A stretch of 64,000 nucleotides of DNA from Azonexus hydrophilus. GTDB taxonomy: Bacteria > Pseudomonadota > Gammaproteobacteria > Burkholderiales > Rhodocyclaceae. Location: contig NZ_CAJHOB010000006.1 of the NCBI RefSeq assembly GCF_905120355.1, positions 121,034-185,033 of the forward strand. Direction: 5' to 3'. Under the pieces are notes generated by a model. That model was not told where the DNA came from, did not search any database, and saw nothing but the letters and a program-made list of their open reading frames with translations. Made by a program: the position numbers and the translations under genes. Below are positions 48,632-56,842 of the stretch, one piece after another. Each line of letters opens with the position of its first letter. Position 1 is the stretch's first letter.

Positions 48632-49023
48632 ATATCGCCCTCGGTCTGGGGTGTGACCGCGACACCCCGGCTACGACCATCCTGCAGGCGATTGAGCAAG
48701 CCCTGACGTTAGCCGGCGCCAGACTGGCTGACGTGCGAGCCGTTGCCTCGATCGACCTCAAGGCTGACGAGAGCGGACTGGCTGAAGTCGCAGAGCGTTA
48801 TGGCTGGACCATCCGCTTTTACCCGGCCAGCCAACTCGCCACGGTCGCGGTGCCGAATCCCTCGGAAACCGTCCGTAAGCACACTGGTACCCCCTCGGTT
48901 TCGGAGGCAGCGGCAATTCTCTGTGCCGGTGCCGAGCAAACCGATCTACTCATCGAGAAACACAAGTTGCGCGGCCCTGACGGCCGCAATGCCACTGTCT
49001 CCATTGCAAGGATTCCCCAATGA
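48628..49023 (+). CDS. cobE: CbiG C-terminal domain / CobE-like protein
   Basis: This is a 131-residue protein. It begins IALGLGCDRDTPA, then ADVRAVASIDLKADESGLAE, and later GTPSVSEAAAILCAGA, matching the CbiG-C/CobE fold. In many bacteria it is fused to CbiG or stands alone as CobE; its exact role is unclear, but with CbiG-N it would form a complete CbiG. It starts inside cbiG (ATGA) and its stop overlaps cobJ. Confidence 0.88.
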   Translation: MNIALGLGCDRDTPATTILQAIEQALTLAGARLADVRAVASIDLKADESGLAEVAERYGWTIRFYPASQLATVAVPNPSETVRKHTGTPSVSEAAAILCAGAEQTDLLIEKHKLRGPDGRNATVSIARIPQ

Positions 49024-50006
49024 ACGCATCAGCAAACACGGCTCAACACGGCAAGATCATGCTCGTCGGCCTCGGCCCGGGCAGTCACGACCACCTGACG
49101 GTCCGAGCCCGGACGGCGATCGCCGAAGCCGACACGGTGATCGGCTACGTCACCTACATCCGCCTTGTCGCCGATCTGATCGAGGGCAAGGAGGTCATCA
49201 AGAAATCAATGACCGAAGAGCTCGATCGCGCCATAGAGGCGCTGGAACGGGCACGGCAGGGCAAGAAAGTGGCCTTGGTGTCGTCCGGTGATGCCGGTGT
49301 GTACGGCATGGCTGGCCCCACCTTCGAGGTGCTGTTCCAGGCCGGGTGGACGCCGGATTCCGGCATCGAGGTCGAGATCGTCCCCGGCGCCTCGGCGATC
49401 AATACCTGCGCCGCTCTCGTCGGCGCGCCGCTGACCCACGATTTCTGCGCCATTTCCTTATCGGATCTGCTCACCCCGTGGCCGACCATCGCCCGCCGCC
49501 TCGACGCCGTCGCCTATGCCGATTTCGTCGTCGCCCTGTACAACCCGAAGAGCGGCCGGCGTACCCAGCAGATCGTCGAGGCCCAGCGTCTGTTCCTGCG
49601 TCACCGCGATCCGCAGACGCCAGTTGCCATCGTCAAGTCCGGCTTCCGGCCGAAGCAGCGCATCGAATTCACTACTCTCGACAAGATGGGCGAGGCCGAC
49701 ATCGGCATGCTGTCCACGGTGTTGATCGGCAATTCCAATACCTTTATCAAGCATGGTCTGATGGTTACGCCACGCGGCTATGCCAACAAGTACGCCATTG
49801 AAGAAGGTGAGCGCAATACGTACGCCGGTGAGCAGGCCGGTCGTTCCTTGTCCACTGGGCTCAGCGGCTGGATGGCGACGATCCAGGAGAGCGGCAAGAG
49901 CGTTGCCGAACTGGCTGCCGAATACCGCCTGCCGGAAGAGTACATCGCCGCCGTCCTGCAAACCGAGCTGCCGCCGGAAGGCGAGGAGAACGCCCTTGAA
50001 GGCTGA
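49020..50006 (+). CDS. cobJ: Precorrin-3B / cobalt-factor III C17-methyltransferase (CobJ/CbiH) with C-terminal extension
   Basis: This is a 328-residue protein. The methylase core (about 10-250) has IMLVGLGPGSHDHLTVRA, VIGYVTYIRLV, VSSGDAGVYGMAG, IVPGASAINTCAALVGAPL and HDFCAISLSDLLTPW. It methylates C17 and drives ring contraction. About 70 residues after the core (from about 255, including SGKSVAELAAEYRLPEEYI) are extra relative to the minimal enzyme. It overlaps cobA by 11 bases. Confidence 0.94.
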   Translation: MNASANTAQHGKIMLVGLGPGSHDHLTVRARTAIAEADTVIGYVTYIRLVADLIEGKEVIKKSMTEELDRAIEALERARQGKKVALVSSGDAGVYGMAGPTFEVLFQAGWTPDSGIEVEIVPGASAINTCAALVGAPLTHDFCAISLSDLLTPWPTIARRLDAVAYADFVVALYNPKSGRRTQQIVEAQRLFLRHRDPQTPVAIVKSGFRPKQRIEFTTLDKMGEADIGMLSTVLIGNSNTFIKHGLMVTPRGYANKYAIEEGERNTYAGEQAGRSLSTGLSGWMATIQESGKSVAELAAEYRLPEEYIAAVLQTELPPEGEENALEG

Positions 50007-50763
50007 ACGTGCGGTGAGTGGACGCGGGCAGGTGGCTTTGGTCGGCGCTGGCCCCGGTGACCCGGAACTGCTGACGCTGAAGGCTTTGCGCCTGTTGCGC
50101 CAGGCGGAGGTGGTGGTGTACGACAACCTCGTGGCACCGGAGATCCTCGATTTTGCCCCCTCAACTACCGAGCGGATCTACGTTGGTAAGGCGGCAGGTA
50201 AGCACACCTTGCAGCAAGAAGAAATTTCGCAATTGTTACTCGAACAGGCTCGTGCTGGCCGCCGTGTCGTCCGGCTCAAAGGCGGAGATCCCTTCGTTTT
50301 CGGGCGTGGTGGAGAGGAGATGGAATTGCTGCTCGCAAACGGCATTCCGGTCGACATCGTGCCCGGCATCACCGCAGCGCTCGGCGCGGCCGCTGCTTTC
50401 GGTTTTCCGCTGACGCACCGCGAACACGCGCAGAGCTGCGTCTTCGTCACCGGCCATCTCAAGGATCACAGCATCAACTTGAACTGGACGGCGCTGGCCC
50501 AGGCGAACCAGACCATCGTCATCTACATGGGCGTCAAGGGCCTGGAGACGATCAGCGCGCAGTTGCAGGCCGCCGGCCTGCCCGGTGAAACGCCGGCCGC
50601 ATTGATCTACAGGGCGACCTGGCCGGAGCAACGTATCTACCCGAGCCGGCTTGACCTCCTGCCTGAAACGGCAAAGGAATTCGCCGTGAAACCGCCGACT
50701 CTGCTGGTCATTGGCAGCGTCGTCACGTTGCTCGACAAGGAGAAACTGCACACCGGAATTTAA
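49996..50763 (+). CDS. cobA: Uroporphyrinogen-III C-methyltransferase (SUMT)
   Basis: This is a 255-residue protein. Motifs are VALVGAGPGDPELLTLKAL, VVYDNLVAPEIL, the VRLKGGDPFVFGRGGEE block diagnostic of SUMT, and VPGITAALGAAA. It makes precorrin-2 from uroporphyrinogen III, feeding this pathway and siroheme. It is not fused to the CysG oxidase/chelatase domain. The TTG at 49996 is the likely start, with AGGAG eight bases before it; GTG at 50014 is an alternative. Confidence 0.93.
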   Translation: MKAERAVSGRGQVALVGAGPGDPELLTLKALRLLRQAEVVVYDNLVAPEILDFAPSTTERIYVGKAAGKHTLQQEEISQLLLEQARAGRRVVRLKGGDPFVFGRGGEEMELLLANGIPVDIVPGITAALGAAAAFGFPLTHREHAQSCVFVTGHLKDHSINLNWTALAQANQTIVIYMGVKGLETISAQLQAAGLPGETPAALIYRATWPEQRIYPSRLDLLPETAKEFAVKPPTLLVIGSVVTLLDKEKLHTGI

Positions 50764-50774
50764 GGAATTTCTGG

Positions 50775-51165
50775 CTGGACTCGTCCAGCCGGATCAAGGT
50801 AACAGGTGCCCGCCGCCGCAAGGCGTCGGGTGAAACGGGAACGGGGTGCGCGACCGACACGGTCGCAATGCCCCGGCTGCCCCCGCAACGGTAAGTCAGT
50901 GCGGATGCATCACGGCGACTCGCAGGAGCCGCCAGCCACTGGCCGGCAACGTGGCATTGCCCAGCAATGCGCGCGAACCGGTTGGGAAGGCGATGCCTCA
51001 AGACTGATCAGCCCGGAGACCGGCCTGTTGCTTCGGGTCGCCCTGCCGCAAGGCGGTGCGACGCTATGTAACGAGACCGTCCGCGGGGTGCGGAGGGCTG
51101 CGTACACCCCACGCCAGGGAGTGTGGAAAGCAGCCCACCGCGTGGACGGTCGAACCAGGGAGTTT
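50775..51165 (+). ncRNA. Cobalamin riboswitch 2 (upstream of the TonB receptor)
   Basis: Conserved aptamer blocks are AACAGGTGCCCGCC, GGTGAAACGGGAA, GGCTGCCCCCGCAACGGTAA and GATCAGCCCGGAGACCGGCC (B12 box, about 51007-51026). It ends in an 8-bp hairpin GACCGTCC/GGACGGTC (51075-51151) directly before the AGGGAG ribosome site and the ATG at 51171. No U-tract follows, so translational control seems likely. The aptamer (50811-51030) differs from riboswitch 3 at only about four positions. Confidence 0.93.
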
Positions 51166-51170
51166 GACCT

Positions 51171-53285
51171 ATGCAGTACCTTCATATTTCAGCATCCAGA
51201 CGCTTTCCCTCGCCATCGCAATTATCAATCGCCGTGCTCGCTGCGCTGGCGACCATGGGTTCAGCCTGTGCCGACACCCAACTCGCCCCCGTCGAAGTGA
51301 CGGCCGAGCGCGAAGCCAGCAGCCTCGGCCTTGACCAGGCGAGCACCACCGGTAGCCGTACCGGCGTCACCGTGCGCGAACTGCCGGCGAGCATCGAAAG
51401 TGTCGATAGCGCAACTACCCAGGAACGCGGCGATTACACGATCATGGATGCCATTACCCGTGCCACCGGCGTCAGCGGCGTCGGTTCCGGCGGCAACGGT
51501 ACGATGTCCTTTTCGACACGCGGTTTCAGCGGCACCAATTCGGTCGGCCTGGCCGAGGATGGCATGCGCCTGTCGACCGGTGCCGGCACCCAGAATTACC
51601 CGAACGATAGTTGGGGCTACGAACGCATCGAAGTGTTGCGCGGGCCGGCCTCGGTGGTCTATGGCAGCGGTACCGTCGGCGCCACGATCAACGCGGTGCG
51701 CAAGGCGCCAAGCCGCACAGCCAGCGCCGAAGCCTTGTTCGGCATCGGCACCGACGGCACTGGGCGCATCGGTCTGGGCGGTACCGGGGCGCTCGGCGAG
51801 ATCGCCAGCTTCCGTGTCGACGCCTATGGCCACACTACCGACGGACAGCGCGACCTGGGCAATGCCAGCGGCAGCAAGCTGTTGACGACGCTGCGCCTGC
51901 AGCCGAGCAGCGACCTGCGCTTCGAGCTACTCGCCGACTACAGCAAGCAGAACCCGGAACGTTACTGGGGCACGCCGAACGACAAGGGCCGCATCGTTTC
52001 CAGCCTGCGTAACGAGAACTACAACGTCAGCGATGCCATCATCGGCTATGAAGACAAGCGCCTGCGCGGCCGCGTCGAGTGGCAGGCCAACGACTGGCTG
52101 ACCCTGCGCGACGAGGTGTATTACTTCGAAGCCAACCGCCACTGGAAGAATGTCGAGCAGTACAGCCTGAACGCCGCAGCCGGCACGGTCAACCGTTCGG
52201 ATTACCTCGAAATCAGGCACAACATGGATCAGACCGGTAACCGCCTGGAGGCCGGCATCCGCACGGAGCGCCATCGGGGCGTCATCGGTTGGGAGGTGGC
52301 CCGGGTGAATTTCCGCCACAGCAACAATTCGCCTTATGGCGGCGCGTCGACCGTATCGGCCGGCAACCCGGCGCATGGCGCCTGGTCCAGCCCGGACCCG
52401 ACGCTGGCCAAGTTCGACACCCGCTCGACCCTGCAAGCCTTGTACGCCGAAGACGCCTGGCAATTCGCCAACCAGTGGCTGCTGATGGCTGGTATCCGGC
52501 ACGATGTCGCCGACGTGTCGCGCGACGAACTGGTCAACGGCACCGATTTCGACAAAACCCTGCGCGGCAATGCCTGGCGCCTTGGCCTGACTTATCAACT
52601 GAGCCCGGCCACCAGCCTGTACGCCCAGGCCAGTACCGGTCACGATCCGGTGACCAGCATCATCACGATGAACCTGAGCAACAGCAACTTCACACTGACC
52701 AAGGGTAAGCAGGTCGAAACGGGAATCAAGCAGAGCCTGGGCAACGGCCTGGGCGAATGGACGGCAGCGCTGTTCCGCATCGACAAGGACGACATCATCA
52801 CCCGCGATCCGGTGAACCCGGCGCTTTCGGTACAGGGTGGCAGCCAGCACTCACAGGGCATCGAGCTGAGCGCCGCGCTGACGCCGTGGAAGAACTGGCG
52901 CTTTGAAGGCAACTTCACCGTGCTACGCGCCCGCTACGATGAATTGCTCGAAGCCGGGGGCGTCGACCGTTCCGGCAAGCGGCCGACCGGCGTGCCGGAA
53001 CAAGTCGCCAACCTGTGGGCGCATCACCGCCTCGGTCCGGTGCTCGCCTCGCTGGGCGGACGCTACGTCGGCAAACGTTATGCCGACAACGCCAATAGCG
53101 TGGTCCTGCCGGCTTACAGCGTTGTCGATGCCGCACTCGCCTGGACGTATGACCAGCGGACGACACTGCGCCTGCTCGGCCGCAACCTGACCGACAAGGT
53201 CTACGCCACGACCTCGTATGGCAGCCAGCAGTTTGTGCTGGGCCAGGGGCGCAGCTTCGAACTCGTCGCCGAACTGAAGTTCTGA
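51171..53285 (+). CDS. TonB-dependent outer-membrane receptor under B12 control
   Basis: This is a 704-residue protein. A signal peptide ends near residue 35 (GSACA). A TonB box-like QLAPVEVTAER is followed by a plug domain (about 45-165: SIESVDSATTQERG, RGFSGTNSVGLAEDGM, YERIEVLRGPASVVYGSG) and a barrel ending in Phe. The sequence style is closer to siderophore receptors of the FhuE/FoxA type than to BtuB. With the B12 riboswitch upstream it is likely to import a corrinoid or cobalt-bearing chelate (inference). The PepSY gene follows after one base. Confidence 0.9.
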   Translation: MQYLHISASRRFPSPSQLSIAVLAALATMGSACADTQLAPVEVTAEREASSLGLDQASTTGSRTGVTVRELPASIESVDSATTQERGDYTIMDAITRATGVSGVGSGGNGTMSFSTRGFSGTNSVGLAEDGMRLSTGAGTQNYPNDSWGYERIEVLRGPASVVYGSGTVGATINAVRKAPSRTASAEALFGIGTDGTGRIGLGGTGALGEIASFRVDAYGHTTDGQRDLGNASGSKLLTTLRLQPSSDLRFELLADYSKQNPERYWGTPNDKGRIVSSLRNENYNVSDAIIGYEDKRLRGRVEWQANDWLTLRDEVYYFEANRHWKNVEQYSLNAAAGTVNRSDYLEIRHNMDQTGNRLEAGIRTERHRGVIGWEVARVNFRHSNNSPYGGASTVSAGNPAHGAWSSPDPTLAKFDTRSTLQALYAEDAWQFANQWLLMAGIRHDVADVSRDELVNGTDFDKTLRGNAWRLGLTYQLSPATSLYAQASTGHDPVTSIITMNLSNSNFTLTKGKQVETGIKQSLGNGLGEWTAALFRIDKDDIITRDPVNPALSVQGGSQHSQGIELSAALTPWKNWRFEGNFTVLRARYDELLEAGGVDRSGKRPTGVPEQVANLWAHHRLGPVLASLGGRYVGKRYADNANSVVLPAYSVVDAALAWTYDQRTTLRLLGRNLTDKVYATTSYGSQQFVLGQGRSFELVAELKF

Positions 53286-53286
53286 C

Positions 53287-54762
53287 ATGAACCAGGCGAA
53301 ATTCGCGCGTTGGCTGCATCTGGGCCATCGCTGGTTGGGCATGACACTGGGGCTGATGCTGCTGCTCTGGTTCGTGTCCGGCGTGGTGATGCTTTTTGTC
53401 GCCCGGCCGCAGTTGACCGATGCCGAACGGCTCGCCGCACTGCCGGCGCTGGCCACCGAGCGCGTCCGGATTTCGCCGCTCACCGCCTGGCAGGCCCTCG
53501 GCCTGACGGGCTGGCCGGAGGTCGTCCGCCTGAACATGGCGGGAGATCGTCCGGCCTATCGCTTTTTTGCACAAAACCGCTGGTCGACCGTCTATGCCGA
53601 CGATGCCAGCCACTTCAGCGCACCCGACACGGCGCAGGCACTGCGCCTTGCCGCCGCCTATCTCGGCGACACCGGCGTTGCTGCCGTCACACCGCTGGCG
53701 CTCGACCAATGGACGGTTTACCGCCAGTTCGACGCCTGGCGCCCTTTCCTGCGCATCGAACTGGCAGATGGCCGGGATTACTACGTCTCGACCGGCAGCG
53801 GCGAAGTCGTACTCGACACGAACCGGTCCGAGCGGGCCTGGAACTGGATCGGCAGCGTCGTGCATTGGCTGTATTTCACCCCCTTGCGCCAGCACGGCGA
53901 ACTCTGGCGCGGTCTGGTACTGTGGATCAGCTTTGCCGCCCTGCTCATGGCGCTGGCCGGTCTGTACCTGGGCTGGCAACGTCTGCGCCTACGCACGCCT
54001 TACCCCGGTGGACGCCGAACGCCCTATCGCGCGGCGTGGAAATACTGGCATCACCTGCTCGGTCTCAGCGGCGGGGTATTCGTCATTACCTGGCTGCTCA
54101 GCGGCTGGCTGTCTCTGGCCCCGCTTGGCCTGGCCAGTGGCATTTATGCGACGCCGGCCGAGCAGCAACAACTGGCCGGTGGCGAGTTGAGCGCCGACAT
54201 TCTCGACTGGCTGCCCGAAATCACCCCGGCAACGCGGGAAGTCGACTGGCTGCGCTTTGCCGGTAAGCCACTGGCCCGGCTGCACCAATCCGCTGGTGAA
54301 CAAGTCATCATCGAACGCAACGGACGCCGCCGCCACCAGCTCGAACTTGATGAAATCGCCCTTGCCGCGTCCGCGTTACGGCCCGGTACGACACAGCAAG
54401 CACAGTGGCTGACCGAGCCGGATCAACGTTATTTCTCGCTGCGCCACCAGACGCGCAGCTTTCCCGTGGCCCGCCTTCGCTTCAACGACAGTGAGCACAG
54501 CGTCTTCTACATCAACCCGCAGAACGGCCGCATCGTTATGCAAGCCAATCGCCACGACACTGCCTTCCGCTGGTTCTACCAGGCGCTACACCGCTTCGAC
54601 TTTGCCCCCTTGCTGACCCAGGCCTGGCGCCGCGATGCGCTGATCATCATTCTTTCTCTGATGGGCGGCGCGCTCTGTCTGAGCGGCTGCGTCCTTGGCT
54701 GGCGAAGGCTGTTTCGGCAAAGCAGGTCCGCACTAGGGCGGAACGCTCCGCTACCCGAATAA
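53287..54762 (+). CDS. PepSY-associated membrane protein
   Basis: This is a 491-residue protein with four membrane helices (about 17-38, 207-230, 257-275 and 455-478) bracketing two periplasmic PepSY-type regions. The pattern HLGHRWLGMTLGLMLLLWFVSG and the later WKYWHHLLGL are typical of PiuB/FsrB-like proteins that accompany TonB siderophore receptors and may reduce metal chelates at the inner membrane. It is transcribed with the receptor behind riboswitch 2. Its role here is inferred from context. Confidence 0.85.
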   Translation: MNQAKFARWLHLGHRWLGMTLGLMLLLWFVSGVVMLFVARPQLTDAERLAALPALATERVRISPLTAWQALGLTGWPEVVRLNMAGDRPAYRFFAQNRWSTVYADDASHFSAPDTAQALRLAAAYLGDTGVAAVTPLALDQWTVYRQFDAWRPFLRIELADGRDYYVSTGSGEVVLDTNRSERAWNWIGSVVHWLYFTPLRQHGELWRGLVLWISFAALLMALAGLYLGWQRLRLRTPYPGGRRTPYRAAWKYWHHLLGLSGGVFVITWLLSGWLSLAPLGLASGIYATPAEQQQLAGGELSADILDWLPEITPATREVDWLRFAGKPLARLHQSAGEQVIIERNGRRRHQLELDEIALAASALRPGTTQQAQWLTEPDQRYFSLRHQTRSFPVARLRFNDSEHSVFYINPQNGRIVMQANRHDTAFRWFYQALHRFDFAPLLTQAWRRDALIIILSLMGGALCLSGCVLGWRRLFRQSRSALGRNAPLPE

Positions 54763-54804
54763 ATCGCAAAGGAAAACCAGAACCAAGCTTTAAGAAATTC
54801 CCGG

Positions 54805-55200
54805 CCGGATGCGTCCAGCCGGATCAAGGTAACAGGTGCCCGCCGCCGCAAGGCGTCGGGTGAAACGGGAACGGGGTGCGTGACCGACACGGTCGCAATG
54901 CCCCGGCTGCCCCCGCAACGGTAAGTCAGTGCGGATGCGTCACGGCGACTCGCAGGAGCCGCCAGCCACTGGCCGGCAACGTCGCATTGCCCAGCAATGC
55001 GCGCGAACCGGTTGGGAAGTCGATGCCTCAAGACTGATCAGCCCGGAGACCGGCCTGTTGCTTCATGTTGCCCAGCCCCAAGGCAGGGCGGCGTTGTGTA
55101 ACAAGACCGTCCGCGGGGTTGCGGCGGGACTGCGTACCCCCACGCCAGTGAGCGTGACAGGCAGCCCACCGTGTGGACGGTCGAACTAGGGGTTTCGCGC
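54805..55200 (+). ncRNA. Cobalamin riboswitch 3 (upstream of cobB)
   Basis: It is a near-copy of riboswitch 2, offset by exactly 4,030 bp, with almost no difference from 54841 to 55060 and more divergence beyond. It has the same GACCGTCC/GGACGGTC hairpin (55105-55182). Unlike copy 2, the next coding start is 150 bases further on, and a terminator-like structure lies between. Confidence 0.93.
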
Positions 55201-55202
55201 TC

Positions 55203-55309
55203 AAGGCAAGACGGCGGAGTAGCCGCCTGAGTTGAGAGGCACACCGTCCGTACTCGCCGCTGAGCACGCACGTCGTGTTCAGCGGTATCTTGCCGTATCT
55301 TGCCTTTTT
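55203..55309 (+). terminator. Terminator-like structure in the cobB leader
   Basis: AAGGCAAGA (55203-55211) pairs with TCTTGCCTT (55298-55306) and is followed by TTTTT. Inside it, CCGCTGAGCACG pairs with CGTGTTCAGCGG. It could give transcriptional control downstream of riboswitch 3. Confidence 0.55.
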
Positions 55310-55352
55310 GTAAGCGTCTATCATCGCAACTTCACACCAGACACGACACAAC

Positions 55353-56639
55353 ATGCCATCCTGCCCAGCTCTTCTTATCGCAGCCCCCGCTTCTGGCCAG
55401 GGCAAGACCACTGTCACCGCCGCCCTGGCACGCCTGCATAGCCGGCAGGGCAGACGGGTCACTGTTTTCAAGTGCGGCCCTGATTTTCTTGACCCGCAAA
55501 TACATGCTTTCGCCAGTGGCCGCCCCTGCCAGAACCTCGATCTCGGCATGTGCGGCGAAGCTGATGCCCGCTGGCGCCTGGCCCGTGCTGCAGCCGATTC
55601 GGATTTGATCCTGATCGAGGGCGTGATGGGTTTGTTCGACGGCCAGCCGTCGGCAGCTGACATTGCCGAGCGCTTTGGTATCCCAATCATGGCCTTGATC
55701 GATGCCGGAAAAATGGCACAGACTTTCGGTGCCATTGCCCACGGCCTGGCCAGTTACCGCCCCAGCCTGCCTTTTGCCGGTGTGATGGCCAACCGCGTGG
55801 GAAGTGCACGCCATGCTGACATGCTCAGAGAGAGCCTGCCGCGCGGCATGGGGTGGTTCGGCGCGCTGCCAAAGAGGGGTGACAGTCTGCCGGAACGGCA
55901 TCTTGGCCTACTCCAAGCAGAAGAAATTACCGACCTCGGAGAGCGCCTGGAAAAATTGGCCGATGCCTTGGCCGCAAGCACCGGGCTGGATCTGCCGGCA
56001 CCAGTCGATTTTGCCGATACTCCGGCTCCAGCCATACCGCCCATGCTCGCAGGCAGGACTGTTGCCATTGCGCGCGATATTGCCTACGGCTTCATTTATC
56101 CGGCCAATCTGGAGATCCTTCAACAGCTTGGCGCCGAGCTGCGGTTTTTCTCGCCAGTTACTGGCGACAAGTTACCGGATTGCGATGCGGTTTGGCTGCC
56201 AGGAGGTTACCCGGAACTACATGCGGCCGCACTGACCAATAATTCCGCCCTGTGGGCCGCACTACGCGCCCATGTGGCAGCCGGCAAGCCGCTACTTGCC
56301 GAGTGTGGCGGCATGATGAGCCTGTTCGAGGAGGTTGTGGACAAGGCCGGAATTACCCATCGCTTCGGTGGACTACTGGCGGGCAGGGTGGTCATGCAGC
56401 AGCGCTTGGCCGCACTCGGAACACAGTTCGCAGACCTGCCGGAAGGGCGCCTTTCTGGCCATACCTTCCACTACTCGCAATGTGAAACCCCGCTGTCACC
56501 CCTTGTCCGGGCCAGCAAAGGTAATGGGGAGAAAGGCGAGGCGATCTATCGCCAGAATCGTCTGACAGCTTCGTATATGCATTTTTATTTTCCATCCAAT
56601 CCGCTAGCGGTTGGATCCCTGATGAACCCAGGAGGTTGA
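55353..56639 (+). CDS. cobB: Cobyrinate a,c-diamide synthase (CobB/CbiA)
   Basis: This is a 428-residue protein. The N-terminal dethiobiotin-synthetase-like domain has LLIAAPASGQGKTTVTAAL, and the C-terminal amidotransferase half has LPGGYPELHA and the nucleophile Cys in LLAECGGMM, with a late SHTFHYS-like SGHTFHYSQ. It amidates the a and c side chains of cobyrinic acid using glutamine and ATP. The last corrin gene visible here, it is separated from the main operon by the receptor/PepSY unit. Confidence 0.95.
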   Translation: MPSCPALLIAAPASGQGKTTVTAALARLHSRQGRRVTVFKCGPDFLDPQIHAFASGRPCQNLDLGMCGEADARWRLARAAADSDLILIEGVMGLFDGQPSAADIAERFGIPIMALIDAGKMAQTFGAIAHGLASYRPSLPFAGVMANRVGSARHADMLRESLPRGMGWFGALPKRGDSLPERHLGLLQAEEITDLGERLEKLADALAASTGLDLPAPVDFADTPAPAIPPMLAGRTVAIARDIAYGFIYPANLEILQQLGAELRFFSPVTGDKLPDCDAVWLPGGYPELHAAALTNNSALWAALRAHVAAGKPLLAECGGMMSLFEEVVDKAGITHRFGGLLAGRVVMQQRLAALGTQFADLPEGRLSGHTFHYSQCETPLSPLVRASKGNGEKGEAIYRQNRLTASYMHFYFPSNPLAVGSLMNPGG

Positions 56640-56842
56640 CTCGTTGGAGAGTCGAGCGGCAAGAGCAGGTTGATCTTCTTCCTTCGTCATGAAAAATGCA
56701 GCAATTGGCCGTCAAGAGGCTGGCTGAATCTCATGGCGTGATAGCGCTGCCGCCTGGAACTTCTGTCGCGGATTTCACCTAACGAGCCATTCCCGCTCAG
56801 ACTGAGCATGGGTCTTCGATCACGTCACGCTATACTCCGAAC

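Noticed and set aside
51171..53285. Calling the B12-controlled receptor BtuB
   Set aside because: Length and plug motifs are closer to siderophore-type receptors; only the riboswitch points to cobalamin.
55028..55735. Minus-strand frame through riboswitch 3 and the start of cobB
   Set aside because: The region is explained by riboswitch, terminator-like stem and cobB; the frame has no ribosome site or motif.
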